Part shown: positions 24,439 to 33,146 of the stretch, one piece after another
Layout: every line of letters begins with the position of its first letter
Numbering within the stretch: the stretch's first letter is position 1
Source: Tamlana sp038148895
Lineage (GTDB): Bacteria; Bacteroidota; Bacteroidia; Flavobacteriales; Flavobacteriaceae
Assembly: GCA_038148895.1 (NCBI GenBank)
Contig: JBBVGQ010000001.1
Length of the DNA: 64,000 bases
Direction: 5' to 3' (one strand)
Made by a program: the position numbers and the translations under genes
Notes under the pieces: generated by a model
Database searches by the model: none
The model's input: the letters and a program-made list of their open reading frames with translations, nothing else
What the model was told of the DNA's origin: nothing

Positions 24439-25632
24439 TTAGATAATATCTAGGGCTTTCCCAACCTTTATGAATGCATTTAGAGCTTTATCAAGCTGAT
24501 GTTTTGTATGCGCTGCCGATAATTGAACGCGAATTCTTGCTTTTTCTTTTGGTACAACAGGAAAAAAGAAGCCTATGACATAAATACCCTCTTTTAGGAG
24601 CATATTTGCCATAGTTTGAGATAGTTTGGCATCATATAACATTACAGGAACAATCGCGGAGTCACCATCAATAATGTCAAAACCAGCTTTTTTCATGCCT
24701 TCTTTAAAGTAATTCGTATTCCACTCTAAAGTGTCTCTTAATTCTGTGTTGTTAGAAAGCATCTCAAATACTTTAATAGAAGCGCCCACTATAGCTGGTG
24801 CCAATGAATTGGAAAATAAGTAGGGCCTAGAACGTTGGCGTAGCATATCAATAATTTCTTTTTTGCCTGTAGTATAGCCACCCATAGCGCCACCAAGCGC
24901 TTTTCCTAAAGTTCCAGTTATTATGTCAATTCTATTTAAAACCCCTTTTTCTTCAAGTGTACCTCTGCCAGTCGCACCAATGAAACCCGCAGCATGACAT
25001 TCATCAACCATAACCAAAGCATCGTATTTTTCGGCTAAATCACAAATTTTATCTAATGGGGCTAACAATCCGTCCATTGAAAACACACCATCGGTGACAA
25101 TAATTTTAAATCGAGCACCATTTTTATTGGCATCAATGAGTTGTTTTTCCAAATCGGACATGTTACTATTTTCATAACGATACCTCGAAGCTTTACACAA
25201 CCTTACGCCGTCTATAATGGAAGCGTGATTTAAGGAATCTGAAATGATAGCATCTTCTTTCCCTAGAAGCGGTTCAAAAACCCCACCGTTAGCATCAAAA
25301 GCGGCTGCGTATAAAATGGTATCTTCAGTTTTATAAAATTCAGCTATTTTCTGCTCCAATTCTTTGTGGATATCTTGAGTACCACAGATAAACCGTACCG
25401 AACTCATTCCAAAACCATGAGTATCCATTGTGTCTTTGGCCGCCTGAATGACATCTGGATGCGACGAAAGCCCCAAGTAATTATTGGCACAAAAGTTTAA
25501 AACTGTTTCACCAGTGCTTAAAGTTATTTCTGCGCCTTGGGCAGAAGTAATGATGCGCTCTTCTTTATAGAGTCCATTATCTTTTATGTCTTGAAGTTCT
25601 TTTTGTAGATGATTTTTCAGTTTTCCGTACAT
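24439..25632 (-). CDS. kbl: Glycine C-acetyltransferase (2-amino-3-ketobutyrate CoA ligase)
   Basis: A PLP enzyme of the alpha-oxoamine synthase family that interconverts 2-amino-3-oxobutyrate plus CoA with glycine plus acetyl-CoA in threonine breakdown. It has 397 residues, like E. coli Kbl. Motifs are NFCANNYLGLSSHP, GFGMSSVRFICGTQDIHKELE, DSLNHASIIDG, DECHAAGFIG and GTLGKALGG with the PLP lysine at K244, the same number as in E. coli. The MSSVRFICGTQ segment favours Kbl over BioF or serine palmitoyltransferase. No threonine dehydrogenase gene is adjacent. Confidence 0.88.
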   Translation of the reverse strand: MYGKLKNHLQKELQDIKDNGLYKEERIITSAQGAEITLSTGETVLNFCANNYLGLSSHPDVIQAAKDTMDTHGFGMSSVRFICGTQDIHKELEQKIAEFYKTEDTILYAAAFDANGGVFEPLLGKEDAIISDSLNHASIIDGVRLCKASRYRYENSNMSDLEKQLIDANKNGARFKIIVTDGVFSMDGLLAPLDKICDLAEKYDALVMVDECHAAGFIGATGRGTLEEKGVLNRIDIITGTLGKALGGAMGGYTTGKKEIIDMLRQRSRPYLFSNSLAPAIVGASIKVFEMLSNNTELRDTLEWNTNYFKEGMKKAGFDIIDGDSAIVPVMLYDAKLSQTMANMLLKEGIYVIGFFFPVVPKEKARIRVQLSAAHTKHQLDKALNAFIKVGKALDII

Positions 25633-25648
25633 TTTGTTGCGTTTTTTG

Positions 25649-25656
25649 CAAATTTA
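25649..25656 (-). promoter_or_regulatory. -7 box for kbl
   Basis: TAAATTTG on the minus strand, 16 bp before the kbl start and overlapping the last bases of the AddA-like gene. It suggests kbl can be transcribed separately. Confidence 0.4.
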
Positions 25657-28600
25657 AGCATCTTTTATCTTTATATCCTCATTTATGTACACAAGAATTC
25701 TCTTTTTGACCTTAAAACTCATTTCCTCCAAAATATCTTGATAAAGTTGCAATTGCTGAGCGTGTTTTTTGTCTTCAACCCCAGTTTTATAATCAATTAT
25801 AACAGCCTCATTATTCGGGTTTATGGCAACCTTATCTGGTCTCAAAATTGTACCATTTTTAGAAATGATATCGCGCTCGTTATAGCTGGTATAGGTTGAA
25901 TTAAAATAGTTTTGAAGTTTAGGGTGTTCAATAATTTGCACTACAATTTGTTTTAATTGAGAGGCTTGAGTACTATCTATAATGGATTGATTTAGAAAAT
26001 CTCGTATTACAAAATCAACATCATTTATGGTATTTATTTGTGACATAATATCATGTACTAGATTCCCTTTTTCAATAGCCTGTTCTTGCGCAGTATCCCA
26101 CAAATAGCTTGACTTAGTAACAACTTGAATATTATGCTGTTCTTTGGCCGTTGAAATGAACTCTTGCTGAAAAAGCGTTATCTTTTTTGGTTTTGTGCCT
26201 ACTGAAGTTTTTTTGGAATTCCCGAAGCTATAAGTCAATTCCGGGTCTTGCCAAACACCCAAATACTGTAAGTAATTTATCAATAAACCCGAATATTTTT
26301 TTGTGTTCACTTCGCCTTTTGAATTAATCTCTTTTGATGAAATCACGAACAATTGTTCCACGGCACGGGTTAAAACCACATATAGTAGGTTAATGTTGTC
26401 CAATTCCAACTCAGATTGGTGCTTATTAAAAATGTTCAAACCTTCTTCACCAAAATGTTCAAAGTCTTTGGTATAATTTAAAAGCGCATATGAAAACCCG
26501 CTGTAGTGCTCTTCGTTAATTTTAAACCATTCTTTGGGCTCCAATTCCCGATAAATATCCAAATCGGCATAGGGGAAAATAACCACCGGGAATTCCAGAC
26601 CTTTTGATTTATGAATGGTCATAATCTGAACTGCATTTTGCCCCAAAGGAGAAACCACGCTTAAACTGTCTTTCTTTTTTTCAAAATAATCTAAAAAACT
26701 AGAGATGCCTGATCCTTTTTTCTGTGAAAAATCAAGAACAACATCCAAGTAAAATTGAATGTAGGCATTGGAGTTTTTAACTAAATTGAAGCTTCTCACA
26801 ACGGTTTCGGCTAAATCGTAAAGCGGAAGTTGCAACAGCACATCCATGTTTAAGTAAACACTAAAGTCTTCAAGTTTATTAAACAATTCTGAAACCGGTA
26901 AATTGATATGATCTGTGAAAAAACCGTGTTTGTTCTCAACACCAAAAAGCTCGGCCAAATAATTTAACACCTTAATTTTTATTTCGTTGTTTTTGGACTG
27001 GATTAAAAGGTTTAAAAAATCATTGACAAAAACCACTTCGGGTGCATTGCTTAAAAGCAAGGTTTCTGACGAAATAACAGGAATATTGTTTTGCGTTAAA
27101 TAATTGGCAATAGCCACACCTTCTTTTTTCTTCCGCACCAAAACGCAAATATCTTCAAGCTTGAAATCGTTTTCCAAGCATTTTTTTATAGTTTGAAGGG
27201 TGTATTCCGGAAAAACTTCATCCCGGTTCTCGTCTTTTGCAACATCCAAAAAAGATAATTCCACATAACCTTTCTGATTTTTGGTGTTTTCTTGGTTCGC
27301 ACTTTGGTACAGTTGTTTGTAACTGTTATTTGTAAAAACCTGATTCGCCAAAAACTCAAAAAAACCATTGTTGAAGTTCACAATTTCCTTAAAACTTCTG
27401 TAATTGGCTGGAAGGTTTTCTACTTGTTTTTTAACCTGAAAAGGGTTGTTGTCCTCAAAAAGCCCAATAAATTGTTCGGCCTTGCCACCCCGCCATCTAT
27501 AAATAGCTTGTTTTGCGTCGCCAACCAACATGGCGCTTCCGTTTTCTGATGACAGAGAATTGTTAAGTAACGGAATGAGGTTTTCCCATTGAAGTACCGA
27601 AGTGTCCTGAAATTCATCAATGAAATAATGCTTAAATTTTTCACCAATGCGCTCGTAAATAAATGGTGTTGGCTGTTCTTTAATCTCATTGCTAATAATG
27701 GAGTTGAACTCTGAAATAAGCATTTTGTTTTGCTCGGTTTTCAAGATGTTCAACTCATGGTTAATCGCATTTAAAACCGATAGCGGCGTAATGTTTTTGT
27801 AGAAATTTTTTAAGAATTTTAAATGAAATACAGCTTGCTTGGTTAGATTAAAAACTGAAGCTATTTGTGGTTGAATTTGTTCTATAATCGAGGCAATATT
27901 GTCACTAACCCGTTTTGGGTACAAGGTTTTAAACTCAATATTTTCTTGCCATTTGGCGTCAAAATTTAAATCAAAAATGCCATCCGTTAATTTTTGAAAA
28001 TGCTTTGGAAGATAACCACCTGAAAAGTCATCAAATTGTAAGCCAGCCTCATCGATTAGTGTTAAGATATTTTGTGCGTTTTCAATAATGCTTTTTTCAA
28101 CTTCAATAATATCTTTTTTCAATTGGGTTTTAAGCACCTTAAAATCCTCTAGCGTTTTGTCTTTTAGTTTTTCTATAAACGGAATGTCATTTTCACTTAC
28201 CAGCAACTTGGCTATTTTATTGAAGTCATATGAAACATCCCAGCTTTTGTCATCATCGGCTTTTTCAATGGCAAAGTCAACCAAAACATTCGTTAGGGTC
28301 TCGTTTGTCCCCGCTTTGGCAATTAGGCTATCAACGGCTTCATTTAAAAGTGCATCTTGGTCTAATTCAACTTCAAAATTTAGGGGCAATTTTAAATCGT
28401 AAGCAAAAGTCCTGACCAGTTTATGGGTAAAGCCATCAATAGTCGAAATATCAAAAGCCGCATAATTATTCAAGATGGTATTCAGCAGATGATTAGATTT
28501 TTCATGAAGCGTTTTTGGTTCCATCTGCAAATCCTCGCAAATGGCTGTAAACATGCTGTTATTTAAATCAAAAATCGAGGTGTCGGAAAATATTTTTAAA

Positions 28601-28785
28601 GTGTCAATTATCCGTTCCTTCATCTCGCCAACGGCCTTATTTGTAAAAGTAATGGACAAAATACGCTTAAATTCATCAGGGCGATTCGATTGGAATAAAA
28701 TCTTTAAATATTCCTTTACAAGAGTATAGGTTTTGCCGCTTCCCGCGGAAGCATTGTATATTGAAAATGGAAGATTTTTAGGCAT
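25654..28785 (-). CDS. AddA-like UvrD helicase-nuclease
   Basis: A 1043-residue ATP-dependent helicase with a C-terminal nuclease for recombinational repair. Walker A is ASAGSGKT at residues 12-19 (K18). Motif Ia is ITFTNKAVGEMKERI, motif II FIDEFQDTSVLQW, motif III LVGDAKQAIYRWRGG, and motif V/VI includes IMTIHKSKGLEFPVV and LLYVVLTRA. The C-terminal RecB-like nuclease shows RPDKVAINPNNEAVIIDYKTG with the Asp and DYK of the PD-(D/E)XK site. Together with the AddB-like protein at 20093 it would form an AddAB-type enzyme. It is divergent from the superoxide dismutase gene. Confidence 0.85.
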   Translation of the reverse strand: MPKNLPFSIYNASAGSGKTYTLVKEYLKILFQSNRPDEFKRILSITFTNKAVGEMKERIIDTLKIFSDTSIFDLNNSMFTAICEDLQMEPKTLHEKSNHLLNTILNNYAAFDISTIDGFTHKLVRTFAYDLKLPLNFEVELDQDALLNEAVDSLIAKAGTNETLTNVLVDFAIEKADDDKSWDVSYDFNKIAKLLVSENDIPFIEKLKDKTLEDFKVLKTQLKKDIIEVEKSIIENAQNILTLIDEAGLQFDDFSGGYLPKHFQKLTDGIFDLNFDAKWQENIEFKTLYPKRVSDNIASIIEQIQPQIASVFNLTKQAVFHLKFLKNFYKNITPLSVLNAINHELNILKTEQNKMLISEFNSIISNEIKEQPTPFIYERIGEKFKHYFIDEFQDTSVLQWENLIPLLNNSLSSENGSAMLVGDAKQAIYRWRGGKAEQFIGLFEDNNPFQVKKQVENLPANYRSFKEIVNFNNGFFEFLANQVFTNNSYKQLYQSANQENTKNQKGYVELSFLDVAKDENRDEVFPEYTLQTIKKCLENDFKLEDICVLVRKKKEGVAIANYLTQNNIPVISSETLLLSNAPEVVFVNDFLNLLIQSKNNEIKIKVLNYLAELFGVENKHGFFTDHINLPVSELFNKLEDFSVYLNMDVLLQLPLYDLAETVVRSFNLVKNSNAYIQFYLDVVLDFSQKKGSGISSFLDYFEKKKDSLSVVSPLGQNAVQIMTIHKSKGLEFPVVIFPYADLDIYRELEPKEWFKINEEHYSGFSYALLNYTKDFEHFGEEGLNIFNKHQSELELDNINLLYVVLTRAVEQLFVISSKEINSKGEVNTKKYSGLLINYLQYLGVWQDPELTYSFGNSKKTSVGTKPKKITLFQQEFISTAKEQHNIQVVTKSSYLWDTAQEQAIEKGNLVHDIMSQINTINDVDFVIRDFLNQSIIDSTQASQLKQIVVQIIEHPKLQNYFNSTYTSYNERDIISKNGTILRPDKVAINPNNEAVIIDYKTGVEDKKHAQQLQLYQDILEEMSFKVKKRILVYINEDIKIKDA

Positions 28786-28864
28786 TAAGTTTTATTTGTT
28801 ACAAGATAAAAACTATCAATGGTTTCATAACAATTTATTATTTTTTATTGAGCCGTTTTATGCG

Positions 28865-28872
28865 TAAATTTG
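28865..28872 (+). promoter_or_regulatory. -7 box for the superoxide dismutase gene
   Basis: TAAATTTG matches TAnnTTTG, 37 bp before the sodA start. A T-rich stretch about 20 bp upstream could be the -33 region. Confidence 0.5.
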
Positions 28873-28909
28873 AAGGAAATTAAATATTAATACATTAAAA
28901 CAAAAAATT

Positions 28910-29518
28910 ATGGCTTTCGAATTACCGAAATTAGGATACAATTATGATGCTTTAGAGCCGCACATTGATGCGCGAACTATGGAAATACACCATACCAAAC
29001 ACCACCAAGGGTATACCAATAACTTAAATGTCGCTATTGAAGGAACAGCTTTGGCGGGTAAATCTATTGAAGATATCCTTGAGAATTTGGACATGAATAA
29101 TACTGCTGTTAGAAATAATGGTGGAGGTTTTTACAACCACTCTTTGTTTTGGACAGTGATGAATCCAGAAGATAGAGGTTACCTTTCAGGTGAGCTTAAA
29201 GATGCTATTGAAGCTGCTTACGGTTCAAAAGATGCTTTTATTGAAGCATTTAGTAAAGCTGCGGCAACCAGATTTGGCTCTGGTTGGGCTTGGTTGTGCG
29301 TTCATAAAGGCGGAAAAGTAGAAATTTGTTCTACCGCTAATCAAGACAACCCAATTATGCCAGGCATCGGCTGTGGCGGATTTCCAATTTTAGGATTGGA
29401 TGTTTGGGAACACGCTTATTATTTAAACTACCAAAACCGTCGTCCAGATTATATTAAAGCATTCTTTAATGTAGTTAACTGGAATGAGATTGAAAGACGT
29501 TATGCTGCTGCTAAATAA
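28910..29518 (+). CDS. sodA: Superoxide dismutase, Mn type
   Basis: Disproportionates superoxide in the cytoplasm. At 202 residues it is standard. Metal ligands are in HHTKHHQGYTNNLN (first His), GGGFYNHSLFW (second His) and LDVWEHAYYLNYQ (Asp and third His). The outer-sphere glutamine lies in CSTANQDNP, the position and sequence typical of Mn-SOD, whereas Fe-SOD has its Gln in the earlier YNHSLFW-side motif. Metal type is inferred from this motif and cambialistic use is possible. Its own promoter and a ten-base-pair terminator flank it. Confidence 0.9.
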   Translation: MAFELPKLGYNYDALEPHIDARTMEIHHTKHHQGYTNNLNVAIEGTALAGKSIEDILENLDMNNTAVRNNGGGFYNHSLFWTVMNPEDRGYLSGELKDAIEAAYGSKDAFIEAFSKAAATRFGSGWAWLCVHKGGKVEICSTANQDNPIMPGIGCGGFPILGLDVWEHAYYLNYQNRRPDYIKAFFNVVNWNEIERRYAAAK

Positions 29519-29546
29519 TTAGTTAATACTTCTAAATATTGAATGG

Positions 29547-29576
29547 GCCCTGAAATGAATATTTCGGGGCTTTTTT
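29547..29576 (+). terminator. Intrinsic terminator of sodA
   Basis: Ten-pair stem GCCCTGAAAT/ATTTCGGGGC with a four-base loop and a T6 tract, 28 bp after the stop codon. Confidence 0.85.
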
Positions 29577-29620
29577 ATGCTCAAAGGTTGAAGAAAAATA
29601 TCACGAAAAGTTATAAAATG

Positions 29621-29691
29621 AAAAAGGTGAACGAGAGTTCACCTTTTTGCCCCAAATCTACCATAAACTTAACCTACTTATGTTATGGTGG
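29621..29691 (-). ncRNA. Structured RNA-like element, copy A of a tandem pair
   Basis: Read on the minus strand it has a nine-base helix (CCACCATAA with TTATGGTAG, one mismatch), a 16-base loop containing CATAAGTAGGTTAAG, the spacer ATTTGGGGC, then a terminator hairpin AAAAAGGTGAAC/GTTCACCTTTTT. A perfect TATCTTTG box is at 29701-29694 just upstream on that strand. The loop and spacer are nearly identical to copy B at 29829-29903. Strand is not certain: the first helix pairs slightly better as plus-strand RNA. No known family is recognised. Confidence 0.5.
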
Positions 29692-29693
29692 TT

Positions 29694-29701
29694 CAAAGAT
29701 A
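29694..29701 (-). promoter_or_regulatory. -7 box for RNA-like copy A
   Basis: TATCTTTG on the minus strand, two bases upstream of the first helix of copy A. A TTTT about 20 bp further upstream could serve as the -33 box. Confidence 0.4.
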
Positions 29702-29749
29702 TAACGGTAATGGCGTTTGTTAAAATATTTTAGTCAAACGGCGTAAATA

Positions 29750-29780
29750 TTGGCTTAAATGGAAGTGGCGTTTATTTTTG
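29750..29780 (+). promoter_or_regulatory. Plus-strand promoter between the two RNA-like copies
   Basis: TTG at 29750-29752, a 20 bp spacer and TATTTTTG at 29773-29780. It points into copy B, whose hairpin and T7 tract at 29829-29860 could end a transcript of roughly 70 bases. No reading frame follows it. Confidence 0.4.
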
Positions 29781-29828
29781 GATTAAGCGTTGGAAAGCAA
29801 AAAATAAAAATTAGAAACAAATGCGCAT

Positions 29829-29903
29829 AAAAAAAGGCGAACAGATGTTCACCTTTTTTTGCCCCAAATCTACCATGAACTTAACCTACTTATGTTATGG
29901 TAG
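29829..29903 (-). ncRNA. Structured RNA-like element, copy B of a tandem pair
   Basis: Same layout as copy A, about 210 bp away: helix CTACCATAA with TCATGGTAG, the same loop, spacer ATTTGGGGC and a terminator hairpin GGTGAAC/GTTCGCC flanked by A and T tracts. On the minus strand the upstream box is TAAATTCG (29914-29907), one base off consensus. Base changes between the copies fall mostly in the helices and keep pairing through G-U in one strand or the other, as expected of a selected structure. It lies downstream of purF on the same strand. Confidence 0.5.
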
Positions 29904-30017
29904 AGACGAATTTATGCGTATTTTAGATAAACAGAATATTTTTTAGATGAAACGCATATTTTTAAGTTGAAATACAAATTTTACGGTTTACCCGTAATTT
30001 AATTATTAATTTCGTAA

Positions 30018-31916
30018 TTAATAGGCGCGTTCTTTATTGCCTTCATAAAAGTTTATAAAGGCGCGGTTAACAACTCTGTTTCCCCCCACGGTTGGATAAT
30101 TGCCTGTAAAATACCAATCGCCTAAATGTTTTGGGCAAGCTTTATGCAAGTTTTCAACCGATTGGAAAATGATTTTTACTTCTGCATTTATGGATTTGTC
30201 ACTCAACAGTTCGGCTATTTTATCTGATATTTTCTCATCTGTGAATGGATCGTATATTTCCTTTACAAAGTTTTGAACATATTTATCCTCTAAATCTGTT
30301 TGAGTCACGCACTTTTCATAGACATCCTTAACAATGTCGTACTTACCAGCTTCCTTTAATAAAGCTAGGGCTGCCCTAAATGCCACCAAATCTTCCAAGC
30401 GGGCCATGTCGATACCGTAGCAATCAGGATAGCGTATTTGAGGCGCGGAAGAAACAACAACAATCTTTTTAGGATTCAAGCGGTCCAACATTTTCAAAAT
30501 ACTTTTTTTCAAGGTTGTACCCCTAACAATACTGTCGTCAATAATTACGAGATTGTCGTTTGGTTTTATAACGCCGTATGTAATATCATAAACGTGTGCA
30601 ACCAAATCGTCGCGGCTACTATCTTCAGTAATGAACGTTCTAAGCTTTACATCTTTAATGGCAATTTTTTCAACCCGTATTCTTTCTGATAAAATTTCTG
30701 TTACTTTATCTGCGGAAATATTACGTTTCCCATTTAAAATGGTGGCTGTTTTATTTTTATTTAACGCGGATTCGGCTGTTTCAATCATGCCAAAAAACGA
30801 AGTTTCTGCTGTATTCGGTATGTATGAGAATACGGTGTTTTTCGTGTCGTTATCAATGGCTTCAAGCACTTTTGGCATAAGCAGTTTTCCAAGCATTTTG
30901 CGCTCTTGATAAATTTCTGCATCACTTCCTCTTGAAAAATATATTCGTTCAAAAGAACACGCTTTTCTTTCCAGAGGTTCTAAAATTTGTTTCAGCGAAA
31001 CCGTTCCGTTTTTCTTTACAATAATGGCTTGTCCGGGTTGCAATTCAACAACATCTTCAAACTTTACATTAAAAACGGTTTGAATTACTGGCCGCTCTGA
31101 AGCCACTACAACCACTTCGTCATCTTGGTAGTAGTATGCCGGGCGGATGCCTGCAGGGTCTCTTAAGACAAATGAATCACCATGCCCTATTAATCCTGCC
31201 ATGGCATAACCGCCATCCCAATTTTTAGCAGCTCTTTTTAATACTTTGGCAACTTTTAATCGTTCGGCAATTAATGGTGATGCTTCTCTTTTATTGTAGC
31301 CTTCCTTTTTTAAATCTTTATAAATTTTGCTAACAGCATCATCCAGAAAGTGACCAATTTTTTCCATGATGGTAATGGTATCTGTATATTCTTTTGGATG
31401 CTGGCCAAGTTCAATAAGGTTAGAAAAAAGCTCTTTAACATTGGTCATGTTAAAGTTACCGGCCATAATCAGGTTTCTGTGCATCCAGTTGTTTTGCCTT
31501 AAAAAAGGATGTACACTTTCTACGCTGTTCTTTCCAAAAGTGCCGTAACGCACATGCCCCAGTAACACCTCACCTATATAGGGAATATTTCGTTTTTGCG
31601 CAGGAACATCGTCTTTGTATTCTGGGTGATCTTCAAACTCTTTGTTAACCCGTGCATTTATTTGCGCAAAAATATCTTGAATGGGCTGTTGGGCAACAGA
31701 ACGGACACGGCTTATATAACGCTCGCCTGGTTTGGTGTTGAGTTTGATACTGGCAAAACCGGCACCATCTTGACCGCGATTGTGCTGTTTTTCCATCATG
31801 AGGTACATTTTGTTTACACCGTAAAATGCACTGCCGTACTTTTCTTTGTAATATTCCAAAGGTTTTAAAAGTCTAATTACGGCAATTCCACATTCGTGTT
31901 TTATAGCATCACTCAT
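30018..31916 (-). CDS. purF: Amidophosphoribosyltransferase
   Basis: Commits PRPP and glutamine to purine synthesis as 5-phosphoribosylamine. It has 632 residues, longer than the usual 470-520. Cys9 in HECGIAVI would become the N-terminal nucleophile after loss of an eight-residue propeptide. The glutaminase part shows QHNRGQDGAGFAS and LLGHVRYGTFG. The PRPP loop is NLVIIDDSIVRGTTL with Asp460-Asp461. The extra length lies in added segments around the phosphoribosyltransferase domain and at the C-terminus (YFTGNYPTVGGNRVVN). It follows the PfkB kinase on the same strand, 103 bp apart. Confidence 0.88.
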   Translation of the reverse strand: MSDAIKHECGIAVIRLLKPLEYYKEKYGSAFYGVNKMYLMMEKQHNRGQDGAGFASIKLNTKPGERYISRVRSVAQQPIQDIFAQINARVNKEFEDHPEYKDDVPAQKRNIPYIGEVLLGHVRYGTFGKNSVESVHPFLRQNNWMHRNLIMAGNFNMTNVKELFSNLIELGQHPKEYTDTITIMEKIGHFLDDAVSKIYKDLKKEGYNKREASPLIAERLKVAKVLKRAAKNWDGGYAMAGLIGHGDSFVLRDPAGIRPAYYYQDDEVVVVASERPVIQTVFNVKFEDVVELQPGQAIIVKKNGTVSLKQILEPLERKACSFERIYFSRGSDAEIYQERKMLGKLLMPKVLEAIDNDTKNTVFSYIPNTAETSFFGMIETAESALNKNKTATILNGKRNISADKVTEILSERIRVEKIAIKDVKLRTFITEDSSRDDLVAHVYDITYGVIKPNDNLVIIDDSIVRGTTLKKSILKMLDRLNPKKIVVVSSAPQIRYPDCYGIDMARLEDLVAFRAALALLKEAGKYDIVKDVYEKCVTQTDLEDKYVQNFVKEIYDPFTDEKISDKIAELLSDKSINAEVKIIFQSVENLHKACPKHLGDWYFTGNYPTVGGNRVVNRAFINFYEGNKERAY

Positions 31917-31991
31917 AGAATAAATGTTTTTGCTTTGCTTTTAAATTTTAATGCCAAAAAGAACACATTTTGGCGCTTTATTTTAAATTAA

Positions 31992-32016
31992 AACGCACCC
32001 ATTTTTTGGGCGCGTT
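31992..32016 (-). terminator. Intrinsic terminator after the PfkB kinase gene
   Basis: On the minus strand AACGCGCCC, a seven-base loop and GGGTGCGTT pair over nine positions, followed by TTTTAATTT. It lies directly after the kinase stop codon, so purF probably has its own promoter or depends on read-through. Confidence 0.65.
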
Positions 32017-32019
32017 GGT

Positions 32020-32946
32020 TTATCCTAGTTCAATTTCAAATTGCGTTAATTGCTTAAATTGCAATAATCGTTTATGCACTTCGTCATGCGATAAATTTTG
32101 CATGCGTTCAGTGCCAAATTTTTCAACACAAAACGAAGCCAATGTTGAACCGTATATTACGGCATTTTTCATATTTTCAAAGGAAACATCATCTGTTTTG
32201 GCTATATAGCCAGCGAAGCCTCCGGCAAATGTATCGCCCGCTCCAGTGGGGTCAAATACTTCCTCTAGCGGTAAGGCAGGTGCGTAAAACACGTGGTCAT
32301 TATGAAACAATAAAGCTCCGTGTTCACCTTTTTTAATTACTACATATTGTGGCCCCATTTCATGAATTTTTCTGGCAGCGACAACCAATGAATATTCTCC
32401 AGTCAATTGTCGTGCCTCTTCATCATTAATGGTAATTACGTTAACCCGTTTTATGATGTTTAGTAAATCTTCCAAAGCACAATCCATCCAAAAATTCATG
32501 GTATCCAAAACAACCATTTTTGGTTTTTTGGTCATTTGGTCCAAAACGCTGGATTGTACAAGTGGATGCAAATTTCCCAGCATAACCACTTCTGCATCTT
32601 TGTAATCTTCGGGAACAACAGGCTTAAAATCGGCTAGTGTATTTAATTCGGTAGTTAAGGTATCGCGAGAGTTCATGTCGTTATGATAACGTCCGCTCCA
32701 AAAAAAAGTTTTGCCTTCATTTACAACTTCTATGCCCGAAACATCAATTTTGTTATCTGATAATAGGTCTAAATATTTTTGAGGAAAATCGCCACCAACT
32801 ACAGATACAGCAGCGGCATCAATATTAAAATGAGAGGCAGCAAGACCGATGTATGTGGCTGCTCCGCCAAGAATTTTATCGGTTTTACCGAAAGGTGTTT
32901 CAATCGCATCAAAAGCAACAGTGCCTACAATAACTAATTTACCCAT
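32020..32946 (-). CDS. PfkB/ribokinase family carbohydrate or nucleoside kinase
   Basis: A 308-residue ATP-dependent kinase. The substrate lid region LGGAATYIGLAASHF is at about residues 26-40. The catalytic motif DPTGAGDTFAGGF contains the base Asp238 and the anion hole. Substrates of the family include adenosine, ribose, fructose and others. Genes of this type next to purine genes are often annotated as sugar or adenosine kinase, and the purF neighbour makes a nucleoside plausible, but this is inference. A TATATTTG box at 32976-32969 precedes it. Confidence 0.8.
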   Translation of the reverse strand: MGKLVIVGTVAFDAIETPFGKTDKILGGAATYIGLAASHFNIDAAAVSVVGGDFPQKYLDLLSDNKIDVSGIEVVNEGKTFFWSGRYHNDMNSRDTLTTELNTLADFKPVVPEDYKDAEVVMLGNLHPLVQSSVLDQMTKKPKMVVLDTMNFWMDCALEDLLNIIKRVNVITINDEEARQLTGEYSLVVAARKIHEMGPQYVVIKKGEHGALLFHNDHVFYAPALPLEEVFDPTGAGDTFAGGFAGYIAKTDDVSFENMKNAVIYGSTLASFCVEKFGTERMQNLSHDEVHKRLLQFKQLTQFEIELG

Positions 32947-32968
32947 GAAAGGTTGTGTAATTTTTGTG

Positions 32969-32976
32969 CAAATATA
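32969..32976 (-). promoter_or_regulatory. -7 box for the PfkB kinase gene
   Basis: TATATTTG on the minus strand, 22 bp upstream of the start codon. The -33 region is weak. Confidence 0.45.
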
Positions 32977-33146
32977 GTTCTTTTAAAGACTAATGCCATA
33001 TTATTTTCAGTCAATAAACTCTTAAAATTTTGACGATTTGTTGTTAAATGTGACCATTTAAAAAATGAAGTGTCTTAAAGATAAATGCTATTATCAATTC
33101 AACAAATTGGGGGATGTGATTTTATTCTATCCTCCTTTTTTTTGGC

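Larger units (their letters stand above)
29519..30017. other. 499 bp non-coding region between convergent sodA and purF
   Basis: No reading frame of interest. It contains the sodA terminator, the two RNA-like elements with their putative promoters, and about 110 bp of AT-rich sequence before the purF stop codon with no structure that I can see. Confidence 0.6.

Noticed and set aside
24439..25632. Serine palmitoyltransferase or BioF identity for the alpha-oxoamine synthase
   Set aside because: The GFGMSSVRFICGTQ segment and PLP lysine at 244 fit Kbl, and no sphingolipid or biotin genes are adjacent.
29621..29903. Repeat pair considered as a CRISPR array
   Set aside because: Only two copies, about 70 bp each and 210 bp apart, with no further repeats and no cas gene.
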